The notes: generated by a model from the letters alone, not told the origin. 64,000 nt of DNA from Amycolatopsis alkalitolerans (GCF_006152065.1 NZ_VDFW01000021.1:1-64000); one strand, 5' to 3'; positions 42,709 through 50,897 are shown, counted from the first letter of the stretch. Numbers and translations: made by a program.

Positions 42709-43401
42709 CTACTCGAACTGCTCGGCCACCTCGTCGCGCGCCTGCTCCATGATGCCGCGCATGGCCCGCTCGGCGGCCTCGGCGTCGCCGGCGTCCACGG
42801 CCATCGCGACCTGGACATGCATCGCGACCGCGGCGGGCTGGGGTTCCGGCGGCATCAGCCCGTGCGTGGTCCGTCCCGTGAGGACCTGGGCGACGACGTC
42901 GGAGAGCTGGCAGAACATCGCGTTACCGGACGCGGCGAGCACGACGTGATGGAAGGCGATGTCGTGTTCCAGGAACGTGGTCAGGTCCCGTGCCTTGGCC
43001 GTGGTCTGCAGCCGCGTGGCCAGCGCGCGCAACCTGCCGCGATCCTCCGGACTCGCGCGCAGCGCGGCGAAACGCGCGGCGGTGGGCTCGACGGCCCAGC
43101 GCAGTTCCATGAGCGTGCGCAACGCCTGCGCGCGGTTCTCGTTGTCGAGCTGCCAGCCGATCAAGCGCGCGTCGAAATGGTTCCACTCGCACCGGTCGCG
43201 CACGGTGATCCCGACGCGGCGCTTGCTGCTGGTCAGGCACATGACCTCGAGGGCGCGGACTACTTCTCGGGCGACCGTGCGCGAGGCGCCGTAGTCCTCC
43301 TGCAGTTCTTCGAGCCGCAGGACCGTGCCCGCCGGGAGTCGCCCGGTGACGATCGCGGTACCCAGTTCGTCGAGCATCCGCCCGTGCCTGCTGTCAGCCA
43401 C
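42709..43401 (-). CDS. GntR/FadR-family regulator (FCD domain), likely gluconate regulator
   Basis: A 230-residue regulator. The N-terminal winged HTH includes LEELQEDYGASRTVAREVVRALEVM. The C-terminal helical FCD ligand domain has LMELRWAVEPTAARFAA and the metal-binding-type histidines in LEHDIAFHHVVLAASGN. The start is either this GTG or a TTG nine bases upstream. It is divergent from gluconokinase, and two matching GTANTAC sites lie between them, so it probably represses gntK and itself, with gluconate or its phosphate as effector. No gluconate permease is in the window. Confidence 0.88.
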   Translation of the reverse strand: MADSRHGRMLDELGTAIVTGRLPAGTVLRLEELQEDYGASRTVAREVVRALEVMCLTSSKRRVGITVRDRCEWNHFDARLIGWQLDNENRAQALRTLMELRWAVEPTAARFAALRASPEDRGRLRALATRLQTTAKARDLTTFLEHDIAFHHVVLAASGNAMFCQLSDVVAQVLTGRTTHGLMPPEPQPAAVAMHVQVAMAVDAGDAEAAERAMRGIMEQARDEVAEQFE

Positions 43402-43483
43402 CTGGATCAATGTAGCGACGCGCAGCGTCTCCGTTGAGGGGGGCGGTGGGGAAGAGGCTGGCGGTTATACCTCTGTTTCGACT

Positions 43484-43516
43484 AAGTAGTACTTGTGCTC
43501 TCATCAAGTATTACTT
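43484..43516. promoter_or_regulatory. Paired GntR operators AAGTANTACTT
   Basis: Two near-perfect palindromes, AAGTAGTACTT (43484-43494) and AAGTATTACTT (43506-43516), are 22 bp apart centre to centre, two helical turns. Together they also form an 11/12-matched larger inverted repeat. The GTANTAC core is that of FadR-subfamily GntR sites. Confidence 0.72.
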
Positions 43517-43559
43517 TTAATGGGCACCGGTTCGAGGACAAGGGAGTCGTGAGGACGAG

Positions 43560-44057
43560 ATGACGGTCGTCGTGGTGATGGGTGTGGCCGGGTCGGGCAA
43601 GACGACCGTCGGGCAGGAGCTGGCCGAGCGCCTGGGTGTCGAGTACGCCGAGGCGGACGCGTTCCATCCGAAGGCGAACATCGAGAAGATGTCGTCCGGC
43701 CATCCGCTCACCGATGCCGACCGCCGGCCGTGGCTGCACGCGATCGCGGCGTGGATCCGTGCGCACCAGGCTGCCGGTGGCGTCGTCTCCTCCTCCGCGC
43801 TCAAACGCGAGTACCGCGACGTGCTGCGCACCGGGGGCGATGTCTGGTTCCTGCACCTGAACGGGCCGCGGGAGCTCATCGCCGACCGCATGCGGCACCG
43901 GCACGGTCACTTCATGCCGGTGTCCCTTTTGGACTCCCAGCTCGCCGACCTCGAACCACTGGAAACCGATGAGCGCGGTGTCGTCGCGGACATCACCAAG
44001 ACGCCCGGGGAAATCGTGCGCACCGCGCTCGACGCACTGCCAAAGAAGCCGAAGTGA
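43560..44057 (+). CDS. gntK: Gluconokinase
   Basis: A 165-residue P-loop kinase that phosphorylates gluconate to 6-phosphogluconate, feeding the pentose phosphate pathway. The P-loop is GVAGSGKTT (8-16). The substrate region has ADAFHPKANIEKMSSGHPLTDADRRPWL, and the lid region RHGHFMPVSLLDSQLADLE. Size and motifs match the GntK family closely. The ATG follows a GAGG-type ribosome site. The divergent FCD regulator and the twin operators make substrate-induced control likely. Confidence 0.95.
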   Translation: MTVVVVMGVAGSGKTTVGQELAERLGVEYAEADAFHPKANIEKMSSGHPLTDADRRPWLHAIAAWIRAHQAAGGVVSSSALKREYRDVLRTGGDVWFLHLNGPRELIADRMRHRHGHFMPVSLLDSQLADLEPLETDERGVVADITKTPGEIVRTALDALPKKPK

Positions 44058-44079
44058 ACCTCTATAACCCCCGCGGGTT
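44058..44079. terminator. Small hairpin between convergent genes
   Basis: AACCC-CCGC-GGGTT (44066-44079) sits between the gntK stop and the stop of the small minus-strand gene. It is preceded by TCTAT and could act as a short bidirectional terminator. The stem is only five pairs. Confidence 0.35.
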
Positions 44080-44263
44080 AGGGAGCGGTGACGTAGGGCT
44101 CGAGCTGGAGCTGGACGCGGTGCACCACGTCGCGGCGCTCGCGCAGCTGGCGGCGGAAGGACGGGTTGTCCGTCGCCGCGATCTCGGCCGAGTAGTCACC
44201 GAGGCGGCCGGCCAGCACCTCGTGCAGGACCTTCGCCTCTTCTGCCGTCAGCTCGAGCTTCAT
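44078..44263 (-). CDS. Small hypothetical protein (61 aa)
   Basis: A 61-residue soluble protein that I do not recognise. It reads MKLELTAEEAKVLHEVLAG at the start and is predicted to be helical and charged throughout (RRQLRERRDVVHRVQLQLE). It looks like a small conserved actinobacterial protein rather than an antisense artefact, because the opposite strand has no gene there and the composition is balanced. A GGAG-like ribosome site lies before the ATG. The function is unknown. Confidence 0.6.
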   Translation of the reverse strand: MKLELTAEEAKVLHEVLAGRLGDYSAEIAATDNPSFRRQLRERRDVVHRVQLQLEPYVTAP

Positions 44264-44292
44264 CGCTTCTCCCGCGGATTCGGTGGTTGGTG

Positions 44293-44679
44293 CTACTCAC
44301 CTTCGCGCGAAAGGGGCGGCGTCTCGATGGCCGAAGGTCCCCGGCGCCGGGGCCTTCGGACCACCGTCACGTAGCCGGTGTTGAGCACCACCAGCACAGC
44401 GAACACCACCGCGAGCACCGCATGCCCCGTCGCGAACAGGGCGGCGACCGCGGCGCCGAACACGACCGCCTTCACCACCAGCACACCCGCGACCGGCAAC
44501 CCGAAACTCGCGCGCGGCGCGGCGAACAGGCTCCAGACGACCGCGGCCAGCACGGGCGCACCGACGCCAAGCACGATCTTCAGCCCCGCGCCGTCACCGA
44601 CCGCGAAACCCCAGTGCGCCAGCGCCGCCAGGGCCAGCAGCTCGAGCAGGAACGCCAGCCCGTCGTTCACCAGCCGCAC
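44293..44679 (-). CDS. YrdB/DUF2568-family membrane protein
   Basis: A 128-residue protein with four hydrophobic helices: FLLELLALAALAHWGFAV, IVLGVGAPVLAAVVWSLFA, VAGVLVVKAVVFGAAVAALFATG and LAVVFAVLVVLNTGYVTVV. The sequence VNDGLAFLLELLALAALAHWG and the APRASF segment are typical of the DUF2568/YrdB family, whose function is unknown. The C-terminal 20 residues are basic and cytoplasmic. The GTG start lies immediately before the nudC stop region, so it is probably the next gene in that operon. Confidence 0.75.
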   Translation of the reverse strand: MRLVNDGLAFLLELLALAALAHWGFAVGDGAGLKIVLGVGAPVLAAVVWSLFAAPRASFGLPVAGVLVVKAVVFGAAVAALFATGHAVLAVVFAVLVVLNTGYVTVVRRPRRRGPSAIETPPLSREGE

Positions 44680-44680
44680 A

Positions 44681-45688
44681 TCACGCCCCCGACTCGGCGT
44701 ACGCCCAGGCTGCCAGCATCACGCGGGCGATCGAGGAGTTGCCGGGCAGCATGATCGTCGAACTCCCGTCCCCGATCGGGGTCGGCCGGCCGGCGTTCTC
44801 GAACGCGGCCCGGACATCCGCGCGGGCGACCCACAGCGCTTCCTCGATCTCCCCGTCCGCGAGAGTCAACGGGAGCGACGAGTCCGCCCGCGCGGCGAAG
44901 CCGAGCATGATCGAACGCGGGAACGGCCACGGCTGGCTGCCGAGATACCGCACATCGCGCACCTCGGCGCCGACCTCCTCCCGGATCTCGCGCGCCACGC
45001 AGCCCTCCATGGACTCCCCCGCCTCGACGAAACCGGCGAGCACCGAATACCTGCCCTCCGGCCAGACCGGTTGGCGCGCAAGGAGAACACACTCCCCGTT
45101 CACGCCGACCTCGTCATGGACCAGGCAGATGATCGCCGGGTCGGTACGCGGGTACTCCTCGTGCCCCTTCGCCTCGCAGCGGGTCGCCCAGCCGAACTGG
45201 ACCCGCCGCACCGGACTGCCGTCCCTGGCGCAGAACCGGGCCGTCCGGTGCCAGTGGCGCAGCGCCTGGGCGGTCGTGAACAGCCCAGCCGACGTGTCGT
45301 CGAGCCGGTCGCCGTACGCGCGCAGGTCGACCCACAACTCCCCGTCGTAGCGCGGGAACTGCTCGATGATGCCCCAGCTGCCGCTGGCCTCGATCAGCTC
45401 CGGCTCACCCTCGGGCTCGCCGGGCAGCGACCAGAAGTCCACGCCCTGCCACTCGCCCAGGAACACGGCCTCAGCCGGCGGGACGTCCCCGAATGTAAGC
45501 GCTTTCCGAGTGGCGAGCGCGCGCTCACCTTCACGCACGGGCGTACGCGCCTTGGCGTCCAGCAACAGCACCTGCGCTTCGCCCCAGCGTCCGATCAACC
45601 GCTCCGGGTCGGTACGCAGTGCCTCCTGACGGTCCACAGTGGATCGGGACAGGGTCGGAAGCGCACCGAGCTGGAAGGGCTCGCTCAT
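44681..45688 (-). CDS. nudC: NAD(H) pyrophosphatase NudC
   Basis: A 335-residue Nudix hydrolase that cleaves NADH or removes NAD caps from RNA. The Nudix box runs from Gly219 (GFVEAGE) through REIREEVG (233-240), and SQPWPF (251-256) is the NudC signature. The zinc-ribbon site is degenerate: Cys153 and Cys171 remain, but the partner positions are Asp156 and Lys174, with His176 nearby. Mycobacterial homologues share a weakened site. The ATG overlaps the stop of the inactive M16 subunit by 4 bp. Confidence 0.92.
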   Translation of the reverse strand: MSEPFQLGALPTLSRSTVDRQEALRTDPERLIGRWGEAQVLLLDAKARTPVREGERALATRKALTFGDVPPAEAVFLGEWQGVDFWSLPGEPEGEPELIEASGSWGIIEQFPRYDGELWVDLRAYGDRLDDTSAGLFTTAQALRHWHRTARFCARDGSPVRRVQFGWATRCEAKGHEEYPRTDPAIICLVHDEVGVNGECVLLARQPVWPEGRYSVLAGFVEAGESMEGCVAREIREEVGAEVRDVRYLGSQPWPFPRSIMLGFAARADSSLPLTLADGEIEEALWVARADVRAAFENAGRPTPIGDGSSTIMLPGNSSIARVMLAAWAYAESGA

Positions 45689-47082
45689 GACTCGGCTGGC
45701 TCTCCCACGGTGAACCCGCCCAGCGCGGCCAGTCTCGGCGCTAGACTTTCGGCGTCTCCGACGACGACCCCGGTGAACCGGGTCGGCGCGAAGAAGTCCA
45801 ATGCCGCCTGGGCGACCTCGTCCCCGGTGACGGCAGCCAGCCGCGCCGGATGCTCGGCGAGCCACTGCGCGCCCAGCCCGCTCACCGCGAGCGCCGAGAG
45901 CTGACTGGCCAGGCCCGCCTGCGAAGCGGTCGACGTGAGCAGCGAGCCGACGGCGTACTGGCGCACCGACTCGACTTCCTCGGCCGAGGGCGGCACCAGC
46001 GCGAGCCTGCCCAGCTCGTAGAACGTCTCGAGAACCGCCGCGGCGGTCACCTCGTTGGCGGTGTCGGCGTCCACCCCGACCGTCGCCGTGGCTCCGGTGA
46101 ACTCGAACCCGGAATGCGCGCTGTAGGTGTAGCCCTTGTCCTCACGGATGTTCTCCACCAGTCGCGAGGAGAAGTACCCGCCGTAGGCCAGGTTCGCCAG
46201 CTGAAGCGCGGCGTAGCGCGGATCGGTCCGGGGCAGAGCCTGCGCGATGAGCCGGATCTGCGCCTGCACGGCGCCGCCGCGCGGGACCAGCAAGACGTCT
46301 CCGCCACTCAGCGCGGGCAACTCCGGCAGCACGGCCGCTTCGGCGTCGGACTGCCAGCCCCGCAAGGCCTTTTCGATGTCGGCGACGGCAGCCTCCGGGG
46401 CGAAGTCACCGACGATCACCAGCACCGAACCCCGCGGCAGCACCGCACGGGCGTGCAGCGCGCGCACGGCTTCCGGGGTCACCTTCGCGACGTCCTCGGC
46501 CTCCGGCATCTCGCGGGTGACCGGATGCTCGCCGTACACGTGCTTCAGCAGCGCCTCGCGCGCGATGACCCGCGGCTGGGTGCGCGACACCGCGAGCCGC
46601 TCGACCAGCCGGGCGGACTCACGGCCGACCTCGTTGTCCACATAGGACGCCGAGATGAGCACGTCGGCGAGCACGTCGAGCAGCGTCGGCAGGCCGGAGG
46701 CGAGCGCGTTCCCGTTGACCGACAGCCGTTCCGGGTCCACCGACGTGTTCATCTCGCCGCCGATGAGAGCCAGCTCGGTGTCGATCTCCACGCGATCGCG
46801 CCGGGCGGTGCCGGTCAAGATCGTCTCCGCGAGCACCTCGGCCGTCGCCGAATGCAGCTGGTCCGCACCCGCGAACGGGATCCGCACGCGCAGCTCCACG
46901 AGCGGCACGTTCGCCTTGCGGACGGCCAGCACCCGCAGCCCGTTGCCGAGCGTGGTGTCCACAGAGGACAGATCGGCGGCGGCACGCTGCTCGCCAAGCT
47001 GCGGGACCGGACGCGGGCCACCGGTGGTGCGGCCGATCTCCTCGGCGGTGCGGTGGATCAGACGGTTGGTCACGGCGCTCAC
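45685..47082 (-). CDS. M16-family peptidase, non-catalytic subunit
   Basis: A 465-residue M16 homologue that lacks the HxxEH zinc motif: the corresponding helix reads QLHSATAEVLAETILTG. It keeps the family fold and the C-terminal basic/aromatic substrate-binding segment (YFSSRLVENIREDKGYTYSAHSGFE). It should pair with the catalytic M16 subunit encoded directly upstream, as in heterodimeric mitochondrial processing-like peptidases. The start overlaps the upstream stop by 4 bp. No signal peptide is evident, so the pair is probably cytoplasmic. Confidence 0.9.
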   Translation of the reverse strand: MSAVTNRLIHRTAEEIGRTTGGPRPVPQLGEQRAAADLSSVDTTLGNGLRVLAVRKANVPLVELRVRIPFAGADQLHSATAEVLAETILTGTARRDRVEIDTELALIGGEMNTSVDPERLSVNGNALASGLPTLLDVLADVLISASYVDNEVGRESARLVERLAVSRTQPRVIAREALLKHVYGEHPVTREMPEAEDVAKVTPEAVRALHARAVLPRGSVLVIVGDFAPEAAVADIEKALRGWQSDAEAAVLPELPALSGGDVLLVPRGGAVQAQIRLIAQALPRTDPRYAALQLANLAYGGYFSSRLVENIREDKGYTYSAHSGFEFTGATATVGVDADTANEVTAAAVLETFYELGRLALVPPSAEEVESVRQYAVGSLLTSTASQAGLASQLSALAVSGLGAQWLAEHPARLAAVTGDEVAQAALDFFAPTRFTGVVVGDAESLAPRLAALGGFTVGEPAES

Positions 47083-48374
47083 TTGCTCTCCCCGGTGGTC
47101 TCGGTATTGGGCTCGACCAGCAGGACGGCGCGGGAGTCGGGCCGCAGCGCCTTCGCCGCCGCCGCGACGTCCTCCGCGGTCACCGCGGCCATGCGGTCGG
47201 CCAGCCGGTACATCAAGGACGGATCGCCGTAGAGCAGCTCGAACGAGCCGAGCCCCAGCGTGCGCGAGACCAGGCGGTCATGCTCGGAGTGCAGGCTCGC
47301 GCTCCAGCGCGCCGTCACCTTCGCCAGCTCCTGCGGCTCGGGCGGGGCCGTGGCGAGCTTCTCCAGTTCCTCGTCCACCGCCGTGAGCACCCGCTCCGGC
47401 GAGACGTCCGGCGCGTGGATCGCGGTGACGGAGAACGTGTCGGGATCCCGCGCCTCGAACGGGCCGAAGAGGCCGGCGCCCGCGCCGATGTCGGTCACCA
47501 GCGGCTCGCGGTGCACGAGGCGCTGCTGCAACCGGGCCCCGTCGCCGTCGGTCAGCACCCCGGCGAGCACGAGGTTCGCCAGGTAGCCGTCCAGCTCGTT
47601 GATCGGGTCGGGCATCCGGTAGCCGATCGCCAGGGCGGGCAGCGGGGCGTGCGGATCGGTGTGGGTGCCACGCAGCTCACCGGCGGGCGGCGGCTCGGCG
47701 AACGAGCGCTTCGCCGGCGCGGGCCGGTGTGGCACGTCGCCGAAATGCTTCTCGATGAGCTCACGTGCCCGCTCCGGCTCGAAGTCACCGGCAACGGTGA
47801 GCACCGCGTTCGCGGGCGAGTAGTAGGTGTCGAAGAAGGCCGCGCAGTCGTCGAGGCTGGCCTGCTCGAGATCGGTGAAGTCGCCGTATCCGTTGTGCGC
47901 GTTGGGAAAGGTCTGGTAGAGCACCGGCGGCAGGAGGATCCACGGGAACCCGCCGTAGGGCCGGTTCAGCACGTTGAGCCGGATCTCCTCCTTGACCACG
48001 TCGATCTGGTTCGCGAGGTTCTCCCGCGTCAGCTTCGGCGCGCGCATGCGGTCGGCCTCGAGGAACAGCGCGCGCTCGAGCGCCGCGGACGGCAGCACCT
48101 CGAAGTAGTCGGTGTAGTCCGGATGCGTCGAGCCGTTGAAGGTGCCGCCGCTGGACTGCACGATCTTGAAGTGGGCGAGCTTCTCCAGGCTTTCGCTGCC
48201 CTGGAACATCAGGTGCTCGAAGAGATGCGCGAACCCGGTGCGCCCCTCCGGCTCGGAGCGGAAGCCCACGTCGTAGTGCACGGAGACGCCGACGACGGGT
48301 GCGGTCGAGTCGGGCGCCAGGACGACGCGTAAGCCGTTGTCCAGGGTGAAGCGCGAGTTCTCGGGTTCGGCCAT
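47079..48374 (-). CDS. M16-family zinc peptidase, catalytic subunit
   Basis: A 431-residue pitrilysin-type metallopeptidase. The inverted zinc motif HLFEH spans 50-54, and the third ligand should be a glutamate in the helix VKEEIRLNVLNRPYGG about 75 residues later. Such peptidases degrade short peptides inside a closed chamber. Together with the downstream inactive subunit it should form a heterodimer. The ATG has a TAAGGT box exactly six bases upstream, so the operon (M16-M16-nudC-DUF2568) may start with a leaderless mRNA. Confidence 0.92.
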   Translation of the reverse strand: MAEPENSRFTLDNGLRVVLAPDSTAPVVGVSVHYDVGFRSEPEGRTGFAHLFEHLMFQGSESLEKLAHFKIVQSSGGTFNGSTHPDYTDYFEVLPSAALERALFLEADRMRAPKLTRENLANQIDVVKEEIRLNVLNRPYGGFPWILLPPVLYQTFPNAHNGYGDFTDLEQASLDDCAAFFDTYYSPANAVLTVAGDFEPERARELIEKHFGDVPHRPAPAKRSFAEPPPAGELRGTHTDPHAPLPALAIGYRMPDPINELDGYLANLVLAGVLTDGDGARLQQRLVHREPLVTDIGAGAGLFGPFEARDPDTFSVTAIHAPDVSPERVLTAVDEELEKLATAPPEPQELAKVTARWSASLHSEHDRLVSRTLGLGSFELLYGDPSLMYRLADRMAAVTAEDVAAAAKALRPDSRAVLLVEPNTETTGESK

Positions 48375-48389
48375 GCGCCCACCTTACGG

Positions 48390-48992
48390 CTAATGTGCAT
48401 CGTCTGGTCGGCGGCCGAGCATGAGTCCGATCGCGTCGGTGATCTCGCGCGCGAGCTTCGCGTCGACCGGGGCGTGATGGTGCTGCATGCGGTACCACAT
48501 CGTGCCGAAGGCGAAGTCCACGACGAGCGGCAGCGCGACGCGCTCCTGCCAGACGCCGTTGTCCACCCCGCGCTGGAGCACTTCGCGCAGGGCATCACGG
48601 CGGGGACCGATCACGGTGTCCTGCAGGCGCTTGGACAGCCCGGGGTCGTCCTGCGCGTCGGCGAGCAGGCCGACGAGCGCCCTGCCGGTGATCTCATGCG
48701 TGAGCGCGAAGGTGACTTCGAGGAGCTGCCGCACGTCCCGCAGCGGGTCGTCGGTCTCCCAGACGCGCTTGGGCAGCTCCCGTTCACGCAGGTCGATAAG
48801 GGCGTCGAGGAGCACCTGCGCCTTGTCCGGCCACCAGCGGTACACCGTCTGGCGCCCGACGCCGGCCCCGTCGGCGATCGACTTGATGGTCACCTGCCGG
48901 TAGCCGTCGCGCGCACACAAATGCAGGGCGGTGTCGAGGATCGCGCGCCGGGCTTCCTCGCTTCTGGGCCGTCCTCGCTTCACCGGGCTCAC
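48390..48992 (-). CDS. TetR-family transcriptional regulator
   Basis: A 200-residue repressor. The N-terminal HTH includes AILDTALHLCARDGYRQVTIKSIADGAGVGRQTVYRWWPDKAQVL, a clean TetR signature. The C-terminal helical ligand domain (from about residue 60) has the TetR_C_11-like LPLVVDFAFGTMWYRM. The start is uncertain between the GTG at 48992 and another at 48983. It is divergent from an SDR gene, and a perfect 12-bp inverted repeat lies between them. It most likely represses both genes. Confidence 0.88.
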   Translation of the reverse strand: MSPVKRGRPRSEEARRAILDTALHLCARDGYRQVTIKSIADGAGVGRQTVYRWWPDKAQVLLDALIDLRERELPKRVWETDDPLRDVRQLLEVTFALTHEITGRALVGLLADAQDDPGLSKRLQDTVIGPRRDALREVLQRGVDNGVWQERVALPLVVDFAFGTMWYRMQHHHAPVDAKLAREITDAIGLMLGRRPDDAH

Positions 48993-49001
48993 TTTACAAG
49001 A

Positions 49002-49035
49002 CACTGTGCCTCGAATATATTTACGAGGCACAGTG
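49002..49035. promoter_or_regulatory. TetR operator: perfect 12-bp inverted repeat
   Basis: CACTGTGCCTCG (49002-49013) and CGAGGCACAGTG (49024-49035) are exact complements separated by AATATATTTA. The AT-rich centre probably contains -10 elements. A partial third half-site (AGTGACTCG) follows. The repeat lies in the gap between the TetR and SDR genes. Confidence 0.8.
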
Positions 49036-49057
49036 ACTCGAAAAAGGAGTGAAGATC

Positions 49058-49774
49058 GTGACGGAACGAGTCGTGATCGTGGGCGGGACCTCGGGGATCG
49101 GCCTGGCCACCGCGCAACGACTGGTCGACGCCGGCCGGGAGGTCGTTATCACCGGCCGGAACCAGGACAAACTCGACGCCGCCCTGGCACAGCTGGGCAA
49201 GAGCGCGAGCGGGCGGACGCTGGACGCGCGTGACGCCGAAGCACTGCGGGCGTTCTTCGCACAGGTCGGCCCGGTCGACCACGTGGTGGTGACGGTGACC
49301 GGCGAACCGGGCGCGAAGCCGTTCACCGAGCTGACCGTGTCCGACCTGCGGGAAGGTGTCGACGGGAAGCTGCTGCCGCACGCGGTGACCGCGCAGGCGG
49401 CGCTGCAGGCCTTGGGCGACAACGGATCCCTCACGTTCGTCAGCGCCGCGTCCGCCGGTGCCGCGATGCCGGCGACGGCCGCGCTCGCGGCGGTGAACGC
49501 GGGGATCGAGGCGATGGTGCCGGTCCTCGCGGTGGAACTCGCGCCGCGGCGGGTGAACGCCGTCTCGCCGGGTGTCGTCGACACCGGTTGGTGGGATTTT
49601 CTCGGCGACGCGCGTGACGAGACGTTCGCTCAGCTCGCGTCCGGCACTCCGGCCGGTCGCGTCGGGAAGCCCGAGGACATCGCCTCGGCGATCACGTTCC
49701 TGCTCGACAACACGTTCACCACCGGCGTGGTCCTGCGCGTCGACGGTGGAGCCAGGTTGGGGTCGGCCGCGTAG
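49058..49774 (+). CDS. SDR-fold protein with altered catalytic residues
   Basis: A 238-residue short-chain dehydrogenase/reductase homologue. The dinucleotide site GGTSGIG (9-15) and the NADP-type ITGRNQDKL are intact, and the C terminus has the usual VDGGARLG. The catalytic Ser129 is kept, but the YxxxK motif is replaced by LAAVN (Leu143, Asn147). The protein may bind the cofactor without ordinary SDR catalysis. The GTG at 49058 is chosen because AAGGAG lies eight bases upstream. It is controlled, by inference, by the divergent TetR repressor. Confidence 0.85.
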   Translation: MTERVVIVGGTSGIGLATAQRLVDAGREVVITGRNQDKLDAALAQLGKSASGRTLDARDAEALRAFFAQVGPVDHVVVTVTGEPGAKPFTELTVSDLREGVDGKLLPHAVTAQAALQALGDNGSLTFVSAASAGAAMPATAALAAVNAGIEAMVPVLAVELAPRRVNAVSPGVVDTGWWDFLGDARDETFAQLASGTPAGRVGKPEDIASAITFLLDNTFTTGVVLRVDGGARLGSAA

Positions 49775-49799
49775 TTCGCCAAGAAATCACCCGAAAGGC

Positions 49800-49844
49800 G
49801 GGCACACCCCTTATGCTCCAAGGCGCACACCGAGGGGTGTGCCC
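49800..49844. promoter_or_regulatory. Perfect 11-bp inverted repeat around a -10-like box
   Basis: GGGCACACCCC (49800-49810) and GGGGTGTGCCC (49834-49844) are exact complements with a 23-base spacer. The spacer contains TTATGCT, a -10-like box for the downstream metallopeptidase gene. The pair may be an operator or a stable mRNA stem. A terminator for the SDR gene is less likely, as no T-run follows. Confidence 0.5.
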
Positions 49845-49868
49845 GAGCACCGGGAGCGAGCGGGCGAG

Positions 49869-50897
49869 ATGAGCCAACCCCCACCAGGCCAGTGGCCGCC
49901 GCCCTGGGCTCCCTACCCGCCGCCGCGACCGCCGAAGAAGACACCCGCCGGGGCGATCGTCGCGATTTCGCTCGCCGTGGCGGTCGTGCTGACGGTGACC
50001 CTGATCATCACGCTGAACTCGGGCTCGTCCGGTTCGAGCAGCGCCGCGTCCTACGACGTGACGGACTCGCCGACGCCCACCACGACCACCACGAGCAGCA
50101 GCGCGTCGAGCACGTCCACCACGACGCGCACGACGTCCTCGTCGAGCGAAACCACGACGGCCACGGCAAGCGGACCGCACAAGATCATCGCGCTCGCCGG
50201 CCACCCGCTGATGGCCGATCCGAACGCGGGACTGTCCAACGCCGGATGCACCGTGCCGGGCTGGCCGAGCAGTCCGGCCGCTTCCCAGGCCTTCTTCACC
50301 GCCGCCGCGCAATGCCTCAACGCCCGGTGGGGCCAGCTGCTCGAAGCGATGGACCTGCCGTTCCACCCGCCGCAGCTGGAGTTCCCGGCGGGCCCGAGCT
50401 TCACCACCGCCTGCGGCACGATCAACGTCGGGCTGTCCACCGCCGCCTACTACTGCAAGGACCACCTGTACGTCCCGTACCGGGGGCTGCAGACCGACCA
50501 GTACGGCGACAAGCCCGGTGTCTATCTCGCGCTGTTCGCGCACGAGTACGGCCATCACGTGCAGGACCTGGTCGGCCTGATGGACGCCGTGTGGCAGGTG
50601 ATCTACGCCGACGGTCAGCAGAGCCAGGGCGGGCTGGAGATGTCACGCCGCAAGGAACTGCAGGCGCAGTGCTTCTCGGGCATGTTCATGGGCGCGACGG
50701 CCAACCGCGGCGGGACGATCACGCAGAACGTGTTCGACGTGGCGTGGAACGACCAGCAGACCCGCGGGGACGACACCTCCGGCAGCGACGACCACGGCAC
50801 CAACGCCCACTACGCCGAGTGGTGGCGCAAGGGCGCGGAGAGCGACCGGCTCGCCCAGTGCAACACCTTCGCCGCCCCCTCCTCCGACGTCAGCTAG
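49869..50897 (+). CDS. Membrane-anchored neutral zinc metallopeptidase (YpfJ-like, paralogue 1)
   Basis: A 342-residue protein. A Pro-rich cytoplasmic tail is followed by one transmembrane helix (about 27-49), a long Ser/Thr linker (about 50-100), and an extracytoplasmic peptidase domain. The zinc motif is HEYGHH, followed by RRKELQAQCFSGMFMGA, where the Glu is the probable third ligand. The domain is related to YpfJ/DUF2342-like zincins. Conserved cysteines (TACGTINVG, AYYCKDH) suggest disulphides outside the cell. A second copy of the same architecture is encoded at 60597-61568. Confidence 0.88.
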   Translation: MSQPPPGQWPPPWAPYPPPRPPKKTPAGAIVAISLAVAVVLTVTLIITLNSGSSGSSSAASYDVTDSPTPTTTTTSSSASSTSTTTRTTSSSSETTTATASGPHKIIALAGHPLMADPNAGLSNAGCTVPGWPSSPAASQAFFTAAAQCLNARWGQLLEAMDLPFHPPQLEFPAGPSFTTACGTINVGLSTAAYYCKDHLYVPYRGLQTDQYGDKPGVYLALFAHEYGHHVQDLVGLMDAVWQVIYADGQQSQGGLEMSRRKELQAQCFSGMFMGATANRGGTITQNVFDVAWNDQQTRGDDTSGSDDHGTNAHYAEWWRKGAESDRLAQCNTFAAPSSDVS

